Below, piece after piece: positions 46,001 through 58,187 of a stretch of 64,000 nt of DNA. The DNA is taken from positions 19,778,034-19,842,033 of the forward strand of contig NC_045132.1 of assembly GCF_007655135.1 (NCBI RefSeq). The letters are read 5' to 3'. Within the stretch, counting starts at the first letter, position 1; every line of letters starts with the position of its first letter. Made by a program: the position numbers and the translations under genes. The DNA comes from Punica granatum (Eukaryota; Streptophyta; Magnoliopsida; Myrtales; Lythraceae). Under the pieces are notes generated by a model. It saw only the letters and a program-made list of their open reading frames with translations, did not search any database and was not told the DNA's origin.

Positions 46001-48390
46001 AAATAAATGTATATGTTCTTTTATTAGATTGCAAGTGCATGTAAACAATAAGATAATAATATATCATAATTTTTTATTTGGAAATAACACAAATATTTAT
46101 TTTTTGCTTTAGTTTATAATAACTATAGATGAAAAATAAATTTTACTTTTAGACAATACATTTAACGACTAAAATAAAAATATATATAAATATAAATAAA
46201 AATTTACCATATTATCCAAGGTCAATATGGTCAAGTAAATAAGAAAAAGGAGTTTCGTTTTGGGGGAAATTTTTTTTTTCCCAGAAAATACCATCTCTAG
46301 AGGGGGAAAATTTTCCCTCCAACAAAAGGGAAATCTTCATGCCTCAGAAACTTTAATCAAGAGATTTTCAGGCTCCACATTCCCTCCAAACACGTGGGGA
46401 AAATTTGTTTGTTGGAAGATAAGAATTCCACGAACAATCAGCAAACCAAGCCCTCCTTTGAAATATCCATTTTGGAAATACCCTTTGAATTTCCAAAAAA
46501 AAAAACTCATTGACTGCTTCCATTGAACTAATTAGATGCATGGCATTAAATGGGAGGTAGTTAGAAGTTCATAGTAGATCAATTTCTAAGTGGAAAGATT
46601 GATATCCATTTTGGATGAATCGCGATACACTCTTCAATTGCAGGATGTTAACTGAGACTAATAGAAACTTCATTTGAGGGAAAAATCAAGATTGAGACTC
46701 TCATGGAGAAATTGAAACTTGCTTGAAATGAAACACACCATCTAAATTAATTTCAAAGAGCATAGCCCTTTTTATATCCATGGTCTCGTTTATAATTAAT
46801 CGAAAAATAATTTCACAGAGCATTTTTTTTTTTGCTGGATAATTTTATAGAGCATATGCGTTCAGACACAAGACTACATAAAGTCATAAACATAAAATTA
46901 GGTACTCAAATTCTAATTATGCACTCTTTAATTATCACAGTATAGGAACTACATATACGCACAACTACATCATCATGGAAGATTAGCCACTGCAACTAAA
47001 ATGCATATAAAACCTTGAATACATTTGCGGGACAGGGAACTGATATCGACTAAAGAAGCAAAACAAAAACATCTTGTTAGTGACAGAGTTGTGGCAATTG
47101 TTTGGCGATTGCACGAGATCAGCTTTGGGTGCGTGCAAAGAACTTTATCCTGCCCACACGTGATACTTTTTCAGTTTAGGGTCACTGCCCCTAATCTAAA
47201 AATAGCAAAGCCAAGTGCATGCCCTCCCTCTTGTTTCCTCTCCTGAGGCAAAACGCCTTTAAAAGTACGTACCCCCTCATTGAGGACCTGTAGGGCAGTT
47301 ACCCCTATGCTGCCCTCACGGCAATTTAGACATCCATTATTGTAATCGCCATCCCTAAGTTTAGAAGGCCGTGCAACGTCTATATTATATATAGGCAGGC
47401 AAAGGGATCCTCTGCAAAGCCGATAAGTTTATCCTAAATGAGATTTATACGCATCTGAACAATAACAAATTTGTAGAAAGAAGCGTAATCGATATATCGG
47501 CCATAGAGAGATCGATTTTCTACTTATTATTCGGAGAATATATATCAAGTTATATAGTATGGATATTTTTTTCTTTTAATTTCCAGCGATCTAATAGGTA
47601 ATAGTTTGGTTTATTCTATGCCCTAATTAGGATCTACACTACAATAAATTTCTGCTGGGAGGATTGATGGGTAACTCATTATGCTAAGCAAAAAGAATTG
47701 TTGGGGTCGTATATAATATCGAAGAATTCATGTGCAGATGTCCCCAGTGGCTAACATTTGAGGATGTCATATCATATGTATGAATATAATATATCTTTCT
47801 GTACATAAAGTATATATGCATATATACGATTATATTATAGCCGCCTGAGGGTCTATATAGTTAAATGGAGTAGCTTCAAGCACATTTCATTTGTCACATT
47901 GATTGACCGAAGTCCCCCCAAACCCCCTACTCAATTTTTTTTGTTTCACGGAGACTTATTCATATTGTGTTTATTTATAAATAAAAAAAGAAGAAGAATT
48001 AAAAGTCGAAACCTTAGTGGAACTTCTTTTGGTTTTTTGTTCATATAATAATTAAATTGTAGACAATCTAGACTACACTCTAGGCTTTGATTAGCTTCAT
48101 GTTAGATTATCATATAATGGCATATAATAATTAGATATGTTTTGACAAGGGAGAGTCACTTCACATGACTTAAAGCTAACTCCACCCAATTATTTTAGTT
48201 TTTTTTTTCTCAAAGCATATAATGTGGTACAATTTATAAAAGAAGTAGGTAATGTCACTTGGGAGAATACATGTGGAAGGGCTTCTTGTCACACACACAC
48301 ACCCACATTGTTTGGAATATTGTTTAAATATTCTTTGAACATATCCGAAAAGGGAATTTCCCCAACTTATGAAGTAACACTTTTTTCTTT
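43048..48390. other. Intergenic AT-rich DNA
   Basis: No gene is recognised. It has a 13-G run at 43354-43366, (AT)n at about 43779-43804, ATTT repeats near 45309-45330 and other short AT tracts. Open frames such as 43312-43602 and 44902-45243 match nothing known. Around 45680-46500 the sequence GTGTTTGGTATGAAACTAGATTGACGGG resembles DNA-transposon ends, but no partner was found. Confidence 0.4.
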
Positions 48391-48394
48391 TTCA

Positions 48395-48530
48395 TTCTTG
48401 AATTTAAAAGTTCAATAAATCACGACTAATTTGATTCAAACCGTATCAATCTATTACAAAATAAAACTCTATAATCATAAATTTTTCGTTTACAAAACTC
48501 AATTCTAAAATATTTTTTAAGAAAAATAGA
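48395..48530 (-). mobile_element. SINE family B relic (weak)
   Basis: TTCAATAAATCACGACTAATTTGATTCAAACCG...AATAAAACTCTATAATCATAAA follows part of the family B body on the minus strand. Ends are unclear. Confidence 0.3.
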
Positions 48531-51500
48531 TGTTAAATTACGTGAACTAATCCGCATTGAAAAATATTTTCTTGAACAATGAAAGTAAAATCATTTTTGG
48601 TTCCCTCTATCTTTCTCTCTCTTATCCTTTTTGGGTCCTTCCAAAAGTAATGGTTGCAAAAAAGAAATAAAAGAAGTGATTAGGAAAGCTAATGGAGGAG
48701 AGAGACAGAGAGGGGTTCTCTCTCTAAACATGAGAGGATCATGTCTCTAATAATCTCTTGATAAATCCATTATTTAATGGTTTTCATTGGTTGATTTTTC
48801 TTGATAAGCACAACTTGGTGGGCCACCCTCACAGATTTGGTAGATCTTTAAACCATAATTTAGGCATCACTTCAAACAACAATGGCAAGAGGGAAAAGGA
48901 GAAGAAAGGGGAATAATTAAGCTTCTCCTCAAGAAATTGTGTGTGTGTAATTATTATATAATTAAAATTAGGTGGTGGAAACCCATTTACAGCTGCAAGC
49001 GTAAAAGGGTCCAGTCTTAAGGGGACAAGTTGTGTATGTATGAACAAGATTGGTAAAAGCTTTGATTCATTGGACAAATTTCATCACCAACCATTATGTA
49101 TGCTAATGAAGTGGAGGAAGAGGATGAAGAAGAAACCAACAAAAAAAAAAATTGCATCGGTAGGGCGGTCCAATGTGGGGTCAACCATAGAAAAACGTGC
49201 AGATCTGGTTCTTATATGGTGTGGGCCCCACCTCAGTTAGATCAACACAGTGAGGGACCTATCAAAAGAGATAGCAACCTCCACATGTGTTTTCCTACAT
49301 CAGTGGATAAAATCTTGTGTACATGTCCCACTCCCCAAACCGATATATTCTTAATTATTATTCCTAATTTTCCTTGCAATATATAATTACATCATATGGC
49401 CAGTTTATATATATATATATATACACACCTTATTGGTATAAGATATATCTGTGAATTGCGGTCTCTACACAATAACCTAAGACGGCCAGATGAACAGTAT
49501 CAAATGATTTGATAAGTAGGGTATGCATAGCATGACTAAGACGGCCAAACAACTTCAGGAATATTCAACATGATACTATGTTATATAGAAACTGTATATA
49601 TCGGGTTTTAAATACACCACGATTTAGCTGACTATGATACTTAACACGCATCCTCATAGTTGAAAATACGATAGGGATTCGTTATATAATGGTGAATCTT
49701 TTAAGTTATATATATATATATACACACACATATGTCGAACTTAATTTATTACTTTCTTTTTGAATTAGTTAGCTGCTATTTTTTACTTCTATCTAAATTT
49801 CATTTTTTGTTCGCATAAAGTTCGTTTATCACCAAACTTTTTTCATGATAGATTAAAACATATAGTATTATGATGTGATTGAGGCTTGATGTCAGTCAGT
49901 TCATGTCATGTGTAAATAGCCACATGTAAATAACTACTCAAACCAAATTATTAATTGTGTCTTAAAGCCACTTGACATTAGAATCGGAGCATTGTGTTTT
50001 ACTTGTAATTGTACATCTATTGCCTAATTTTCAAGCACAACTAAATCTCGAGCCCATATGATTTAACGTGAGGATGAAAATACGATAAAAAGTTGTTCAT
50101 ATAATGCCCTATAAGGTCGATGGTAGCATGTGGATTAAATCTGTTAATTTAGTAAATTCACTAGTAGTTGTAGAAGTGATTTTCTAAATTTCTAGCCAAT
50201 AGAACACGAAATTTCTTGTTATATATATATATATATATGTATATTACTATTTGAAAAATAATTTCTTTAAAAAAATTAGTTCTTTGTGCCCAAATTAGAT
50301 CAATTGCTCTATCTCCCATGGAAATTATACATCGACCCCGTTTGTGCCCCAAAATTATATATAGCAAATGTCGTGGCCCGCGGTGCATACTTAATTACAA
50401 TTGCGGGTCCCGCCATAAATAGACAAATTAATCGATATATATCTGTATGTTGGTGTGTATATATATATATATATAAAGGGTCAAGACAACTTCTCATCTC
50501 CAGCATCTACCTGCTTAAAAAATTGAAGACAAAATATTGCGGGTCATATGAACCTGGAAAAAGCATCTAGAAACCACATGATCATGATGGATTAAGCTTG
50601 ACTTTTAATTTCACCATATATTTAAAGTCCCTTGTAATGCTTATTATTTGATAAGATAGCCACACATATGGCCTGTTCCTCCGAGTAATCATGATTAATC
50701 ATATAACCTAACGGTCCAAAAAGAATATAAGCTTTTAAGCTAGCCCCTGATTGTCAACAAGCTGAATTATCGATTTCGAGGAGATAGAGCTATAGCTCAC
50801 TGGCAATTAAATTAGACAGCCAGCAGGGAGGTAGAATAATAGTCTGGATACCAAACTCTTAAAACACTTCGATTGATTAACTTATTTTTTCGGAATAAGT
50901 AAAATACTTGACTATCTTTAAAACAAATATTTTAAAGAAACAATACATTGGACGTCCTCCCACATTTACGTAGTACCAAATTGTCAATAGTATCATCAAC
51001 ATATTAATAATGGTCTATCTGTGGAGATTTAAATTTGTATTTGGGTTTCAATTTTTTTTTCGGAGCCGTAACTTTCATTTACCATAAGAGGCATTTCTTT
51101 TTTTGAATTATAAACAAAACCTATGGACTTAACTAGTACGAAATGGGAAAAGAAAATGAGGAAAAAGAAGCGCCGCACATGCGATAAGTCAATCTAAATC
51201 TCCTGATTTCGAGTCGAAAACGTTGAGAACCAGCACCAGGGGCATTGTATCTCTGGGAGGGCCAATTGCTTTGAAGGTTTGTGGTACTAAATTTTGGATT
51301 TTCTTTCAGTGTCGGGAAATAACATCTACCTTTGACTGTTGCAGAGGAGAAGAAGAGGCTTAAGACGAAACACGCACATGATTAGAAAAGAGGGAGAGCG
51401 ACAAAGGTGGGTCACGGTTTGGAGTTGAGATGAAGACTTTGAGAAGAGCTTTTGATGATACATTTTCTCTTTTTAGTGGGAAAAGTAAGTAAAGAGAGAT

Positions 51501-52312
51501 CAATCAGATCATCCCATCCCATTTAATTTACGCACACAAAAATCAATTAACAAATACCAATAAAATGGGTTGATTTAGATGATCTAGAATTTTTTTTTTA
51601 AAATAAGGTCTTGAATTAGACTTGTAAATGAAGAACAATTCATAATTAAAATAACTTTATTTCATAGTGGATTGATATGATTTGAACTTGAATTAGTAAA
51701 GATATATTGATCTTTCAGGTAGCAGGTGGTGCCCACAAAAGAAAAATAATGAACACATAAAAAACAAAAATACAATTAACAAATTAATTAAAGCCTCTCT
51801 CTCTCTCGTAGTTAGTAAGATTCGGGGAGATCTTCAAAAGAGAAAAGCTAGATTAATGTAAGGGTTTCAACGTCAATCACGCAAACATCCTAAGCAAATT
51901 ATCCATCATCGGCACGTAATGGTGGGCCAACAGTTTTTGAGTTGTAAACTCACCTGAGAACATACCCTTTCAGACAAGTTAGAAAAAAAGGAAGGGGGAA
52001 AAAAAAAAAGAAGCTAATTTCTTTTTCTAGATGGGACCAAAAACCCTAGCTTTAGCTAACCTAGTTCCCTTGCTTATATTCACGAAACTACCATTGACCT
52101 GCCATGATTCCTTCATTTTTCTATTAGCTAACCTAGCTAGACTCCCTAGCTTCAATCAAACACGATTCTCGCTCGGTGTAATTCATGGATCATCGGACCT
52201 CGCCATATACCATAATGATCATTATGAGGTATTAATATATATTTGAATCATATAGCAGAATCTCCTTTAAACATTTGAATAATAATAAGTCACTATCTTA
52301 TTTTCTTATTAT
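48531..52312. other. Intergenic AT-rich DNA
   Basis: No gene is recognised. It contains (AT)n tracts at about 49409-49430, 49700-49720, 50219-50240 and 50455-50477. The small open frames, including 52031-52246, have no recognisable motif. Confidence 0.4.
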
Positions 52313-53188
52313 TGAAAATTCAATACACTCATACGGGTTTGAGCGCATTTTCATTTAAAAACACAATCTGATAACTAGTGGTTCCTAAACCTTATATAAA
52401 TTCACAGATATTCTTTTATTTTTTTCTATGTGAGATTGATAATTTTCAACATCCGCCCTCACATGCATCGTATGGTCTATTTCTGCCTATACATTATCGC
52501 GTGCCTTTAAACACACACCCTCAATAATTAACCTCAAGTCGAGCTCCTTTTCCAATTCCAGCAATTGGGACTTACACAATGCGCTCTTTTGGCTGTATTC
52601 AAAAATATTGGGTCTATCGTGATGTAGGTGCGCACATGTACGTGGACGCGCATACGCGTAACTTGGACTCTCCATATTGATTTCCATTGGGTCTATATGA
52701 ATTTGGACTCATTTCCACTTAAAAGCTCAAGCTGATAAGTGGTGGTACCCAAGTCATATATTAACTCATAGATTTTCCTTTTCTTTTCTAATGTGACATT
52801 TATCTCATTTTACTCCTTAACACTCGCCTCACGTGCAACATGTGGTCTATTTCTGTGTACATGTTATCACATGTCCTTATTAAACACCCGCCCTCAATAA
52901 TTAACCTTGAACCGAGCTTAACTTCCTTGCTCGGGCGAGGAATAACACGAGGCACACTCTTAGTTGTACTCGAACATATTAGGCCTAACGTGGTGTGAGC
53001 GCGTACACGAGCATTGGCTCATATGGGTAACCTGCCTTCTGATACCACATTGAATTTACATCGGCCTTGTACAGACTTATTTTCATTTCCACTTAAAAAC
53101 TCAAACTGATAAGTGATGATTCCCAAACGTCATATAAACCCATACATATTCTTTTATTTTTTTCATGCGGGATTGATAATTCCTAACA
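52313..53188 (-). mobile_element. TRIM retrotransposon array: three LTRs, two internal regions
   Basis: LTRs of about 139, 145 and 138 bp lie at 52313-52451, 52678-52822 and 53051-53188. Each shares blocks like TTTCATTTCCACTTAAAAAC, TCAAACTGATAAGTGATGAT, a CATATAAACCCATA stretch and a T-rich CTTTTATTTTTTT, and ends in AACA on plus (TGTT... on minus). Next to the third LTR is a PBS on the minus strand, TGGTATCAGAAGGCAGG (53047-53031). Both internal regions start with a CGCCCTCAC/CGCCTCAC-type stretch and share GTGGTCTATTTCTG and CCGCCCTCAATAATTAACCT. Total size is under 0.9 kb with no coding capacity, as expected for TRIM (terminal-repeat retrotransposon in miniature) elements. Confidence 0.8.
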
Positions 53189-53344
53189 CTTATTATGTAT
53201 TTATAAGAGATAAGATTATTTAAAATTTTTCCACCTCTAAAGCGTTAGCTGTCGTGTTACAATTTTCACTATTATTATACTAAAGTGAGAAAATATGCAT
53301 TACCGGCTTATTGCAATGACGATATTGCTTAATTGGTTTCATTT

Positions 53345-53684
53345 TTTTTTTTTTGCTCATCAAATCAATGAATGTCCATTGATGACAAAAACGAGTACAA
53401 GGTAAAAAGTTAAAAAAAAAAGATTACAAGGATATAAAAATACAGCAGATCACCCGAATCACTGCAAAGGAAAAATACAAAGTGGTAATACAAATTCAGT
53501 TATAGAAATCTTTCTAGTTTTTGTATATCTGGTCCCAACCTCTTACAATTGTATTCTATCTGATCCAGTCAATGCTGGGAAGCGGAGCCAGATACAATCC
53601 ATACGAAGATACTACTACATGATAATAGAGAAGCAGATGAAAGAGAGATTTTAAATCGGTACTCGGCTCAGGAATCCTTTACCA
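53345..53684 (-). mobile_element. 5'-truncated LINE-like retroposon with target-site duplication
   Basis: The minus strand ends in ...CATTGATTTGATGAGC and a poly-A run, typical of plant LINE 3' ends. AATTGGTTTCATTT before the T-run (53331-53344) and AATTGGCTTCATTT after the insertion (53685-53698) form a 14-bp target duplication with one mismatch. No coding part remains. A processed transcript of a host gene is an alternative. Confidence 0.65.
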
Positions 53685-53826
53685 ATTGGCTTCATTTATG
53701 CACATATATATACCTCATTTATGATATTCACTAATCCCGGACATTCATTCAATCGGCTTCATTTATAAACCCTCTACAACTTCAAAAATAAGAACAAAAC
53801 GTGGGGTTCGAGGATTAGAAAAGGAG

Positions 53827-53878
<52 letters not shown>
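53827..53878. repeat. (AT)n(AG)n compound microsatellite
   Basis: About 22 bp of AT repeat runs straight into about 32 bp of AG repeat. Confidence 0.95.
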
Positions 53879-53880
<2 letters not shown>

Positions 53881-55358
53881 AATTGTAACATATAAATATA
53901 TATAGATTGTAATTATATAAACTGAAACCTGCGTATCTGATGCTAGATATGCAGAGGTAAACATGATAGTGACACGGGGGCCATAAAGGGTTTGATTACT
54001 GGGGACCGACGGTGTTAGATCTCATACGTATCCAAGAGAACTGTAAGAGAGAGTTGGGTTTATATTGGGCCACAGTTACATACACACACACGCCCACTCA
54101 CTGTTAAGTCTGCCCCTTGCAATTGCATGCATCTGTTTGACTTTTTCAGATATCAAAGAGTGGGGGTGGGTAAAGATGTCGGCTCCTTCTCATTAAATCT
54201 GTCTCTCTCGTTTTTCCCCATAAATCCTTAAATTATTATCCAAATTATAATCAGATGATACTTGTGCATAAATCAGTGTAAATAGTAATTAATTTAATTC
54301 GATCATTTGAATTAAAGACCAACACAATCTAACCATGAAGTGTGATGTAATTAGTGAATTGCTCTTATTTTGGATAAGATTTACCAGTAGCGCAACAATT
54401 AGAAATTCAAGCAACATTACTGAACGAGCATTAATCTTAACCAATAAATTAAGAATATATCATAATGTCATACAAAAGAAAAGGATAGAGAGAGAAATAC
54501 AATCTAAATAGATGGTACACGTGAAGTTCGGAAAAGATGTAATTAATTATAATTTATCCATATTTATTTGCAGTTGGGTCCGGAAATTTCTTGCGCTAGG
54601 GTCTTATATGGACTAATTTACTAACATTTTTCATGATTTCATCTGTTCGTTTCTGAGTAACCAAGAAACGTGATCTATGGGTGGAAGATGCCAACTGTTT
54701 GAATTTTATGGTCGTTCTTTCTTTTATGTTCCTTACCTTCTGTAGTTTCTTTTTTGACAAGTCTTTTTTTTTTCTTTTCTTTAAATGGAGTTCCCATTTT
54801 CGTCTAAAAGGAAGGATAAAAAAGTCTTTGGACATAAGTTCTTCCAACGCATAAATTCTTCAACTATCTTTTGGTTAGGAAAATAAAGTCTATTATCGTG
54901 GATTTTCATTATAATCAAATTAATTAAGAGAAGAAATTAGTATGACCTTATTCTCTTCCTTCGTGTACCATGCATTCATCATATCATATATGTAAAAGAA
55001 CAAAAGTTTAGGGTTTCAAGTATACATAATAAATATGGGGGTCCTTATGGCATGTATAATTAATATGTGTGATCACGTTGTTATTGTGTTAGGTCTGCGA
55101 TCATCTCTTTTGCTTAGGGAGCCTGACATGACATTAAATATTATCACAAGTACGTGTCATGTATATACAATAGCAAGAAGCTGTTGCCATCAAATGAGTT
55201 GGAGGGAGACTGACTATAGAGAGATGCTGCATATATTTATATATTTTTGGCAAAATTTTATGTTCTATTATTACACAACTTTGTTCACTTCTGATTGGCC
55301 ACCCGTACAATGATTTCCACTATCCATGAATTAAAGAAAGTGACCTATGAAAAAAGAA
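53879..55358. other. Intergenic AT-rich DNA
   Basis: No gene or paired element ends are seen. The 54596-54847 minus-strand frame is Lys-rich and matches nothing known. Confidence 0.4.
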
Positions 55359-55508
55359 AGCGTAGCAAGGTATTATATGCTCTTATTTGATAATTAATAT
55401 GTTTTAGATTTAATATTCAGGTGGAATTATTATGCCCAAGTATTAATTATTAAAATTTTTATTTTATTATATTAGACTTATTAGTCTCTTTTGTAATAAA
55501 AAAAGAAA
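55359..55508 (+). mobile_element. SINE family A copy (degenerate)
   Basis: AGCGTAGCAAGGTATTATATGCTC, TTATTTGATAATTAATATG, TTTAATATTCAGGTGGAATTATTATGCCC and TATTAGACTTATTAGTCTC follow the order of 27801-27952, ending in TTGTAATAAAAAAAG. Confidence 0.55.
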
Positions 55509-55784
55509 GTAACCTCTCTCACCAATGCTGATTGGTTTAAATAATTTGACATTTATTCATTGTAAGTAAAATTTCTATTTCAAATTTTATGAATATAAAA
55601 AATATATACTAAAAAATTTTATCATTTAATGGGTCGATCCTACTCAAAGTAAATCAATCAAAACCCTTTATACTTTCCCATACAGGCATAAAAAAGAAAT
55701 ACATCGACTCCCACCTCAATCCAACATATATATAATTTTCTAAAATCTAGAGGTTTCGACAACTAAATTTTTTAAAGTAAGGAT

Positions 55785-55896
55785 TGGAGTTTGAATTTTG
55801 CAAATAAAGGAACTCCACGATTGATAGAGAATTATTTCTCTGCGAGTTTGAATACGGATTACTTGGGATACATATAACTTTTGAATATCAAGTGAT
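55785..55896 (+). mobile_element. SINE family B relic
   Basis: GATTGGAGTTTGAATTTTG (B-box-like), CCACGATTGATAGAGAATTA, CGGATTACTTGGGATACAT and TTTTGAATATCAAGTGATGC keep the order of the family B body and tail. An (AT)n tract follows at 55901-55934. Confidence 0.5.
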
Positions 55897-55902
55897 GCTC
55901 AC

Positions 55903-55934
<32 letters not shown>

Positions 55935-55936
<2 letters not shown>

Positions 55937-57298
55937 ATTTATATATCCAACGAAACGATGGATTTCATAATTTCACTTCCTTGTGCATATAGAAAAGATA
56001 TCCCATGACAGACCTAGCTCACGATGACAAGAAATATATTAACAATGAGCCTTATTTGAAATTAATCACATGGGCGTCCTTGTTTCAAAAACTAAAATCG
56101 TGACATGATCACCCAATATTTTAATTCTTCCCCGAAGTCATATATTCCAGTCCATGATCCGGAGTTCCGGACGCCTGGAATCCTAAGAAAAATACGAGAC
56201 TTATTCAATGACGGTTGATGGAAATTGTGATATTGATATGGCTCCTCTGAATCACTGTAGTAGTACAATCATTATAGCTTTAAATATGTTATCCACCACT
56301 GTTTTTTATACTTTCCTCTTGCCATGCTATCCTCTCAACGTATATATTATTCGTTCTTTCTCGCGATATTGGACTGACAATGAACTTGCCTCAAATTGAA
56401 TTATAATACAAATACACAGATATACAGACAAACACATTATGAACAGTCACAAAGAAAAAAAGAGAGTAACCGATGATCTGGGTGACAGACAGAGTGCAAC
56501 TGACTGATGATCAATCATTTGATATAATAGTTAGGAGTCTTGCGAAACGCTCACATGCATCACATTCTTGATCTTCAGTTTGTTCTTCATCATAGAGTAA
56601 ACTACCTAAACCCACAAAATGCCAAACGGCAAAATAAACTATGTGTACGAAATCCTGCATTCGGTTGCAGACTGCTTTTTTTAAAAATAAAAATGGACGG
56701 CACTATTACAATTTTAGCCCCAAAAACTAGGTGGGTTGATGAGATACTTCCGAAAACAAAAAAGTGAGAAAATTAAGAATTGCCGAGACAAGTGCAACCT
56801 TGGACCCCATAGAATTGTGCTCGGTTCGTGTTCCCATGTTACATCTCCTTTCCCTTCTTGGGATGCTCCCGACATATCTAGTGTTGCACCATCATTAATC
56901 CTCCAAAATAAAAAAATTACATGTATATTAATCTAGCTATAGAGTACAAAATTATTCATGATACTTTATCATATTAAAAGAGAAATCTTATCTAAATTAT
57001 ATGATTTCACGTCTTGAGACCTACAATTGTAATAGGTTGTAACTGGTTCTAGTATTTATTATTTCGGTCTTAGGGAGTGCATGATGCTCCTAGTTGGGAT
57101 TAGGGGACAGTTGATCAGCAAGGGAAGAGATGTAAAAAATTATCAGTATAGCCAAGAATCGTACCTAGAGTACTCGTCTCAGAATACTTATTATGCAGAT
57201 GGGATCGAGCGACGCGAGGTGTCGTGACCCAATTTCTCGGGATATACTTATTATTAGTTTTTACTGTATATGGTATATATATTTTATCCTTGGTTATC
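55935..57298. other. Upstream region of the zinc-finger gene
   Basis: No other gene is recognised. Open frames here are short and unassigned. Confidence 0.4.
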
Positions 57299-57310
57299 AT
57301 ATATAAATAC
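57299..57310 (+). promoter_or_regulatory. TATA box of the C2H2 zinc-finger gene
   Basis: ATATATAAATAC at 57299-57310 is followed by a C-rich stretch. It lies about 150 bp before the start codon and suggests a transcript start near 57330. A CT microsatellite (57390-57420) would be in the leader. Confidence 0.6.
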
Positions 57311-57452
57311 CCCCACACATGCAACACCAACTCTTGCAATTGCACCCCTTCTTCCCTACCTTACCTTCTCTCTCACTTTGAACTTCCAACTCTCTCTTCT
57401 CTCTCTCTCTCTCTCTCTCGGCATTTCTCTCTCCCTCCGCTTGATCTCATCT

Positions 57453-58187
57453 ATGGCAGAATTGCTGGATTATCAGTCCAAGTCCAATTCCAACACGAAC
57501 CCCACACGGTTAAAGCTCTTCGGTTTCAGCGTTTCGGATGAGGAAGAGTCGTCATCGTCTCTTGATGCTGTCGGCCCGAACAAGGCCACGACCTCTTCAT
57601 CGGGGTCCCCGGACGCCGGAGGAGGAGGATTCCCTTCCACCGGCGACCGGAAGTACGAGTGCCAGTACTGCTGCCGGGAATTCGCCAACTCGCAGGCCTT
57701 AGGGGGCCACCAGAACGCTCACAAGAAAGAGCGGCAGCAGCTCAAGCGTGCCCAGATGCAGGCCACCCGCAACGCCGCAGCCGCCGTCTCGTTCGTCAGG
57801 AACCCCATGATCTCCGCCTTCGCACCGCCTCCGCACCTCCTGGCCCCGGCTGGCCAAGTGGTGGTGCCCGCCGGGGCGCCGGCGTCCCCATCGTGGGTCT
57901 ACGTTCCAAGATCAGCCCCGCCGTTCCACGTTTCACATGGGTGCGTGTTCACGAGCTCGGGCGGTGGTAGGCCGGGCGCGGCAGGCCTGCCGTACGGCGG
58001 CGGAGCGGGGGAGTCCTCGTCCATGACCACGGTCGGGTCCCACCAAGTACAGAGCCGGGCCAATAATGGGAGAGTGGCCGTGGATGGCCCTTCTTTGAGT
58101 AAGTTCTCGAAGGGTAACGGTGGGCCCAGTTTTGATGACAGCTTAGGGCTCGACTTGCATCTCAGTCTGGCGCCGGCCGGGTCCTGA
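57453..58187 (+). CDS. Single C2H2 (QALGGH) zinc-finger protein with EAR motif, GIS/ZFP5/ZFP6/ZFP8 type
   Basis: A single exon of 244 codons starting [10 protein letters not shown]. Residues 19-26 carry RLKLFGFSV, the short basic/hydrophobic block found near the N-terminus of ZFP5/6/8 and GIS proteins. One C2H2 finger (C70-x2-C73-x12-H86-x3-H90) holds QALGGH at 81-86, the plant-specific DNA-contact motif. The C-terminus ends with the EAR repression motif DLHLSL (234-239). Proteins of this group are nuclear regulators that link gibberellin and cytokinin to trichome and root-hair initiation. The middle is rich in Ala, Gly and Pro and the CDS is clearly more GC-rich than its surroundings. The frame stays open upstream to 57270, but that covers the TATA box, so the ATG at 57453 is preferred. 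Confidence 0.9.
   Translation: MAELLDYQSKSNSNTNPTRLKLFGFSVSDEEESSSSLDAVGPNKATTSSSGSPDAGGGGFPSTGDRKYECQYCCREFANSQALGGHQNAHKKERQQLKRAQMQATRNAAAAVSFVRNPMISAFAPPPHLLAPAGQVVVPAGAPASPSWVYVPRSAPPFHVSHGCVFTSSGGGRPGAAGLPYGGGAGESSSMTTVGSHQVQSRANNGRVAVDGPSLSKFSKGNGGPSFDDSLGLDLHLSLAPAGS

Noticed and set aside
45680..46500. Possible MITE ends with GTGTTTGGTATGAAAC text
   Set aside because: No inverted partner or target duplication could be paired.
57270..57452. 61-codon N-terminal extension of the zinc-finger protein
   Set aside because: The stretch includes the TATA box and CT-rich leader, and the family N-terminus begins at MAELLDYQ.
57659..57970. 103-codon frame overlapping the zinc-finger CDS
   Set aside because: It is a shadow frame in a GC-rich coding region.
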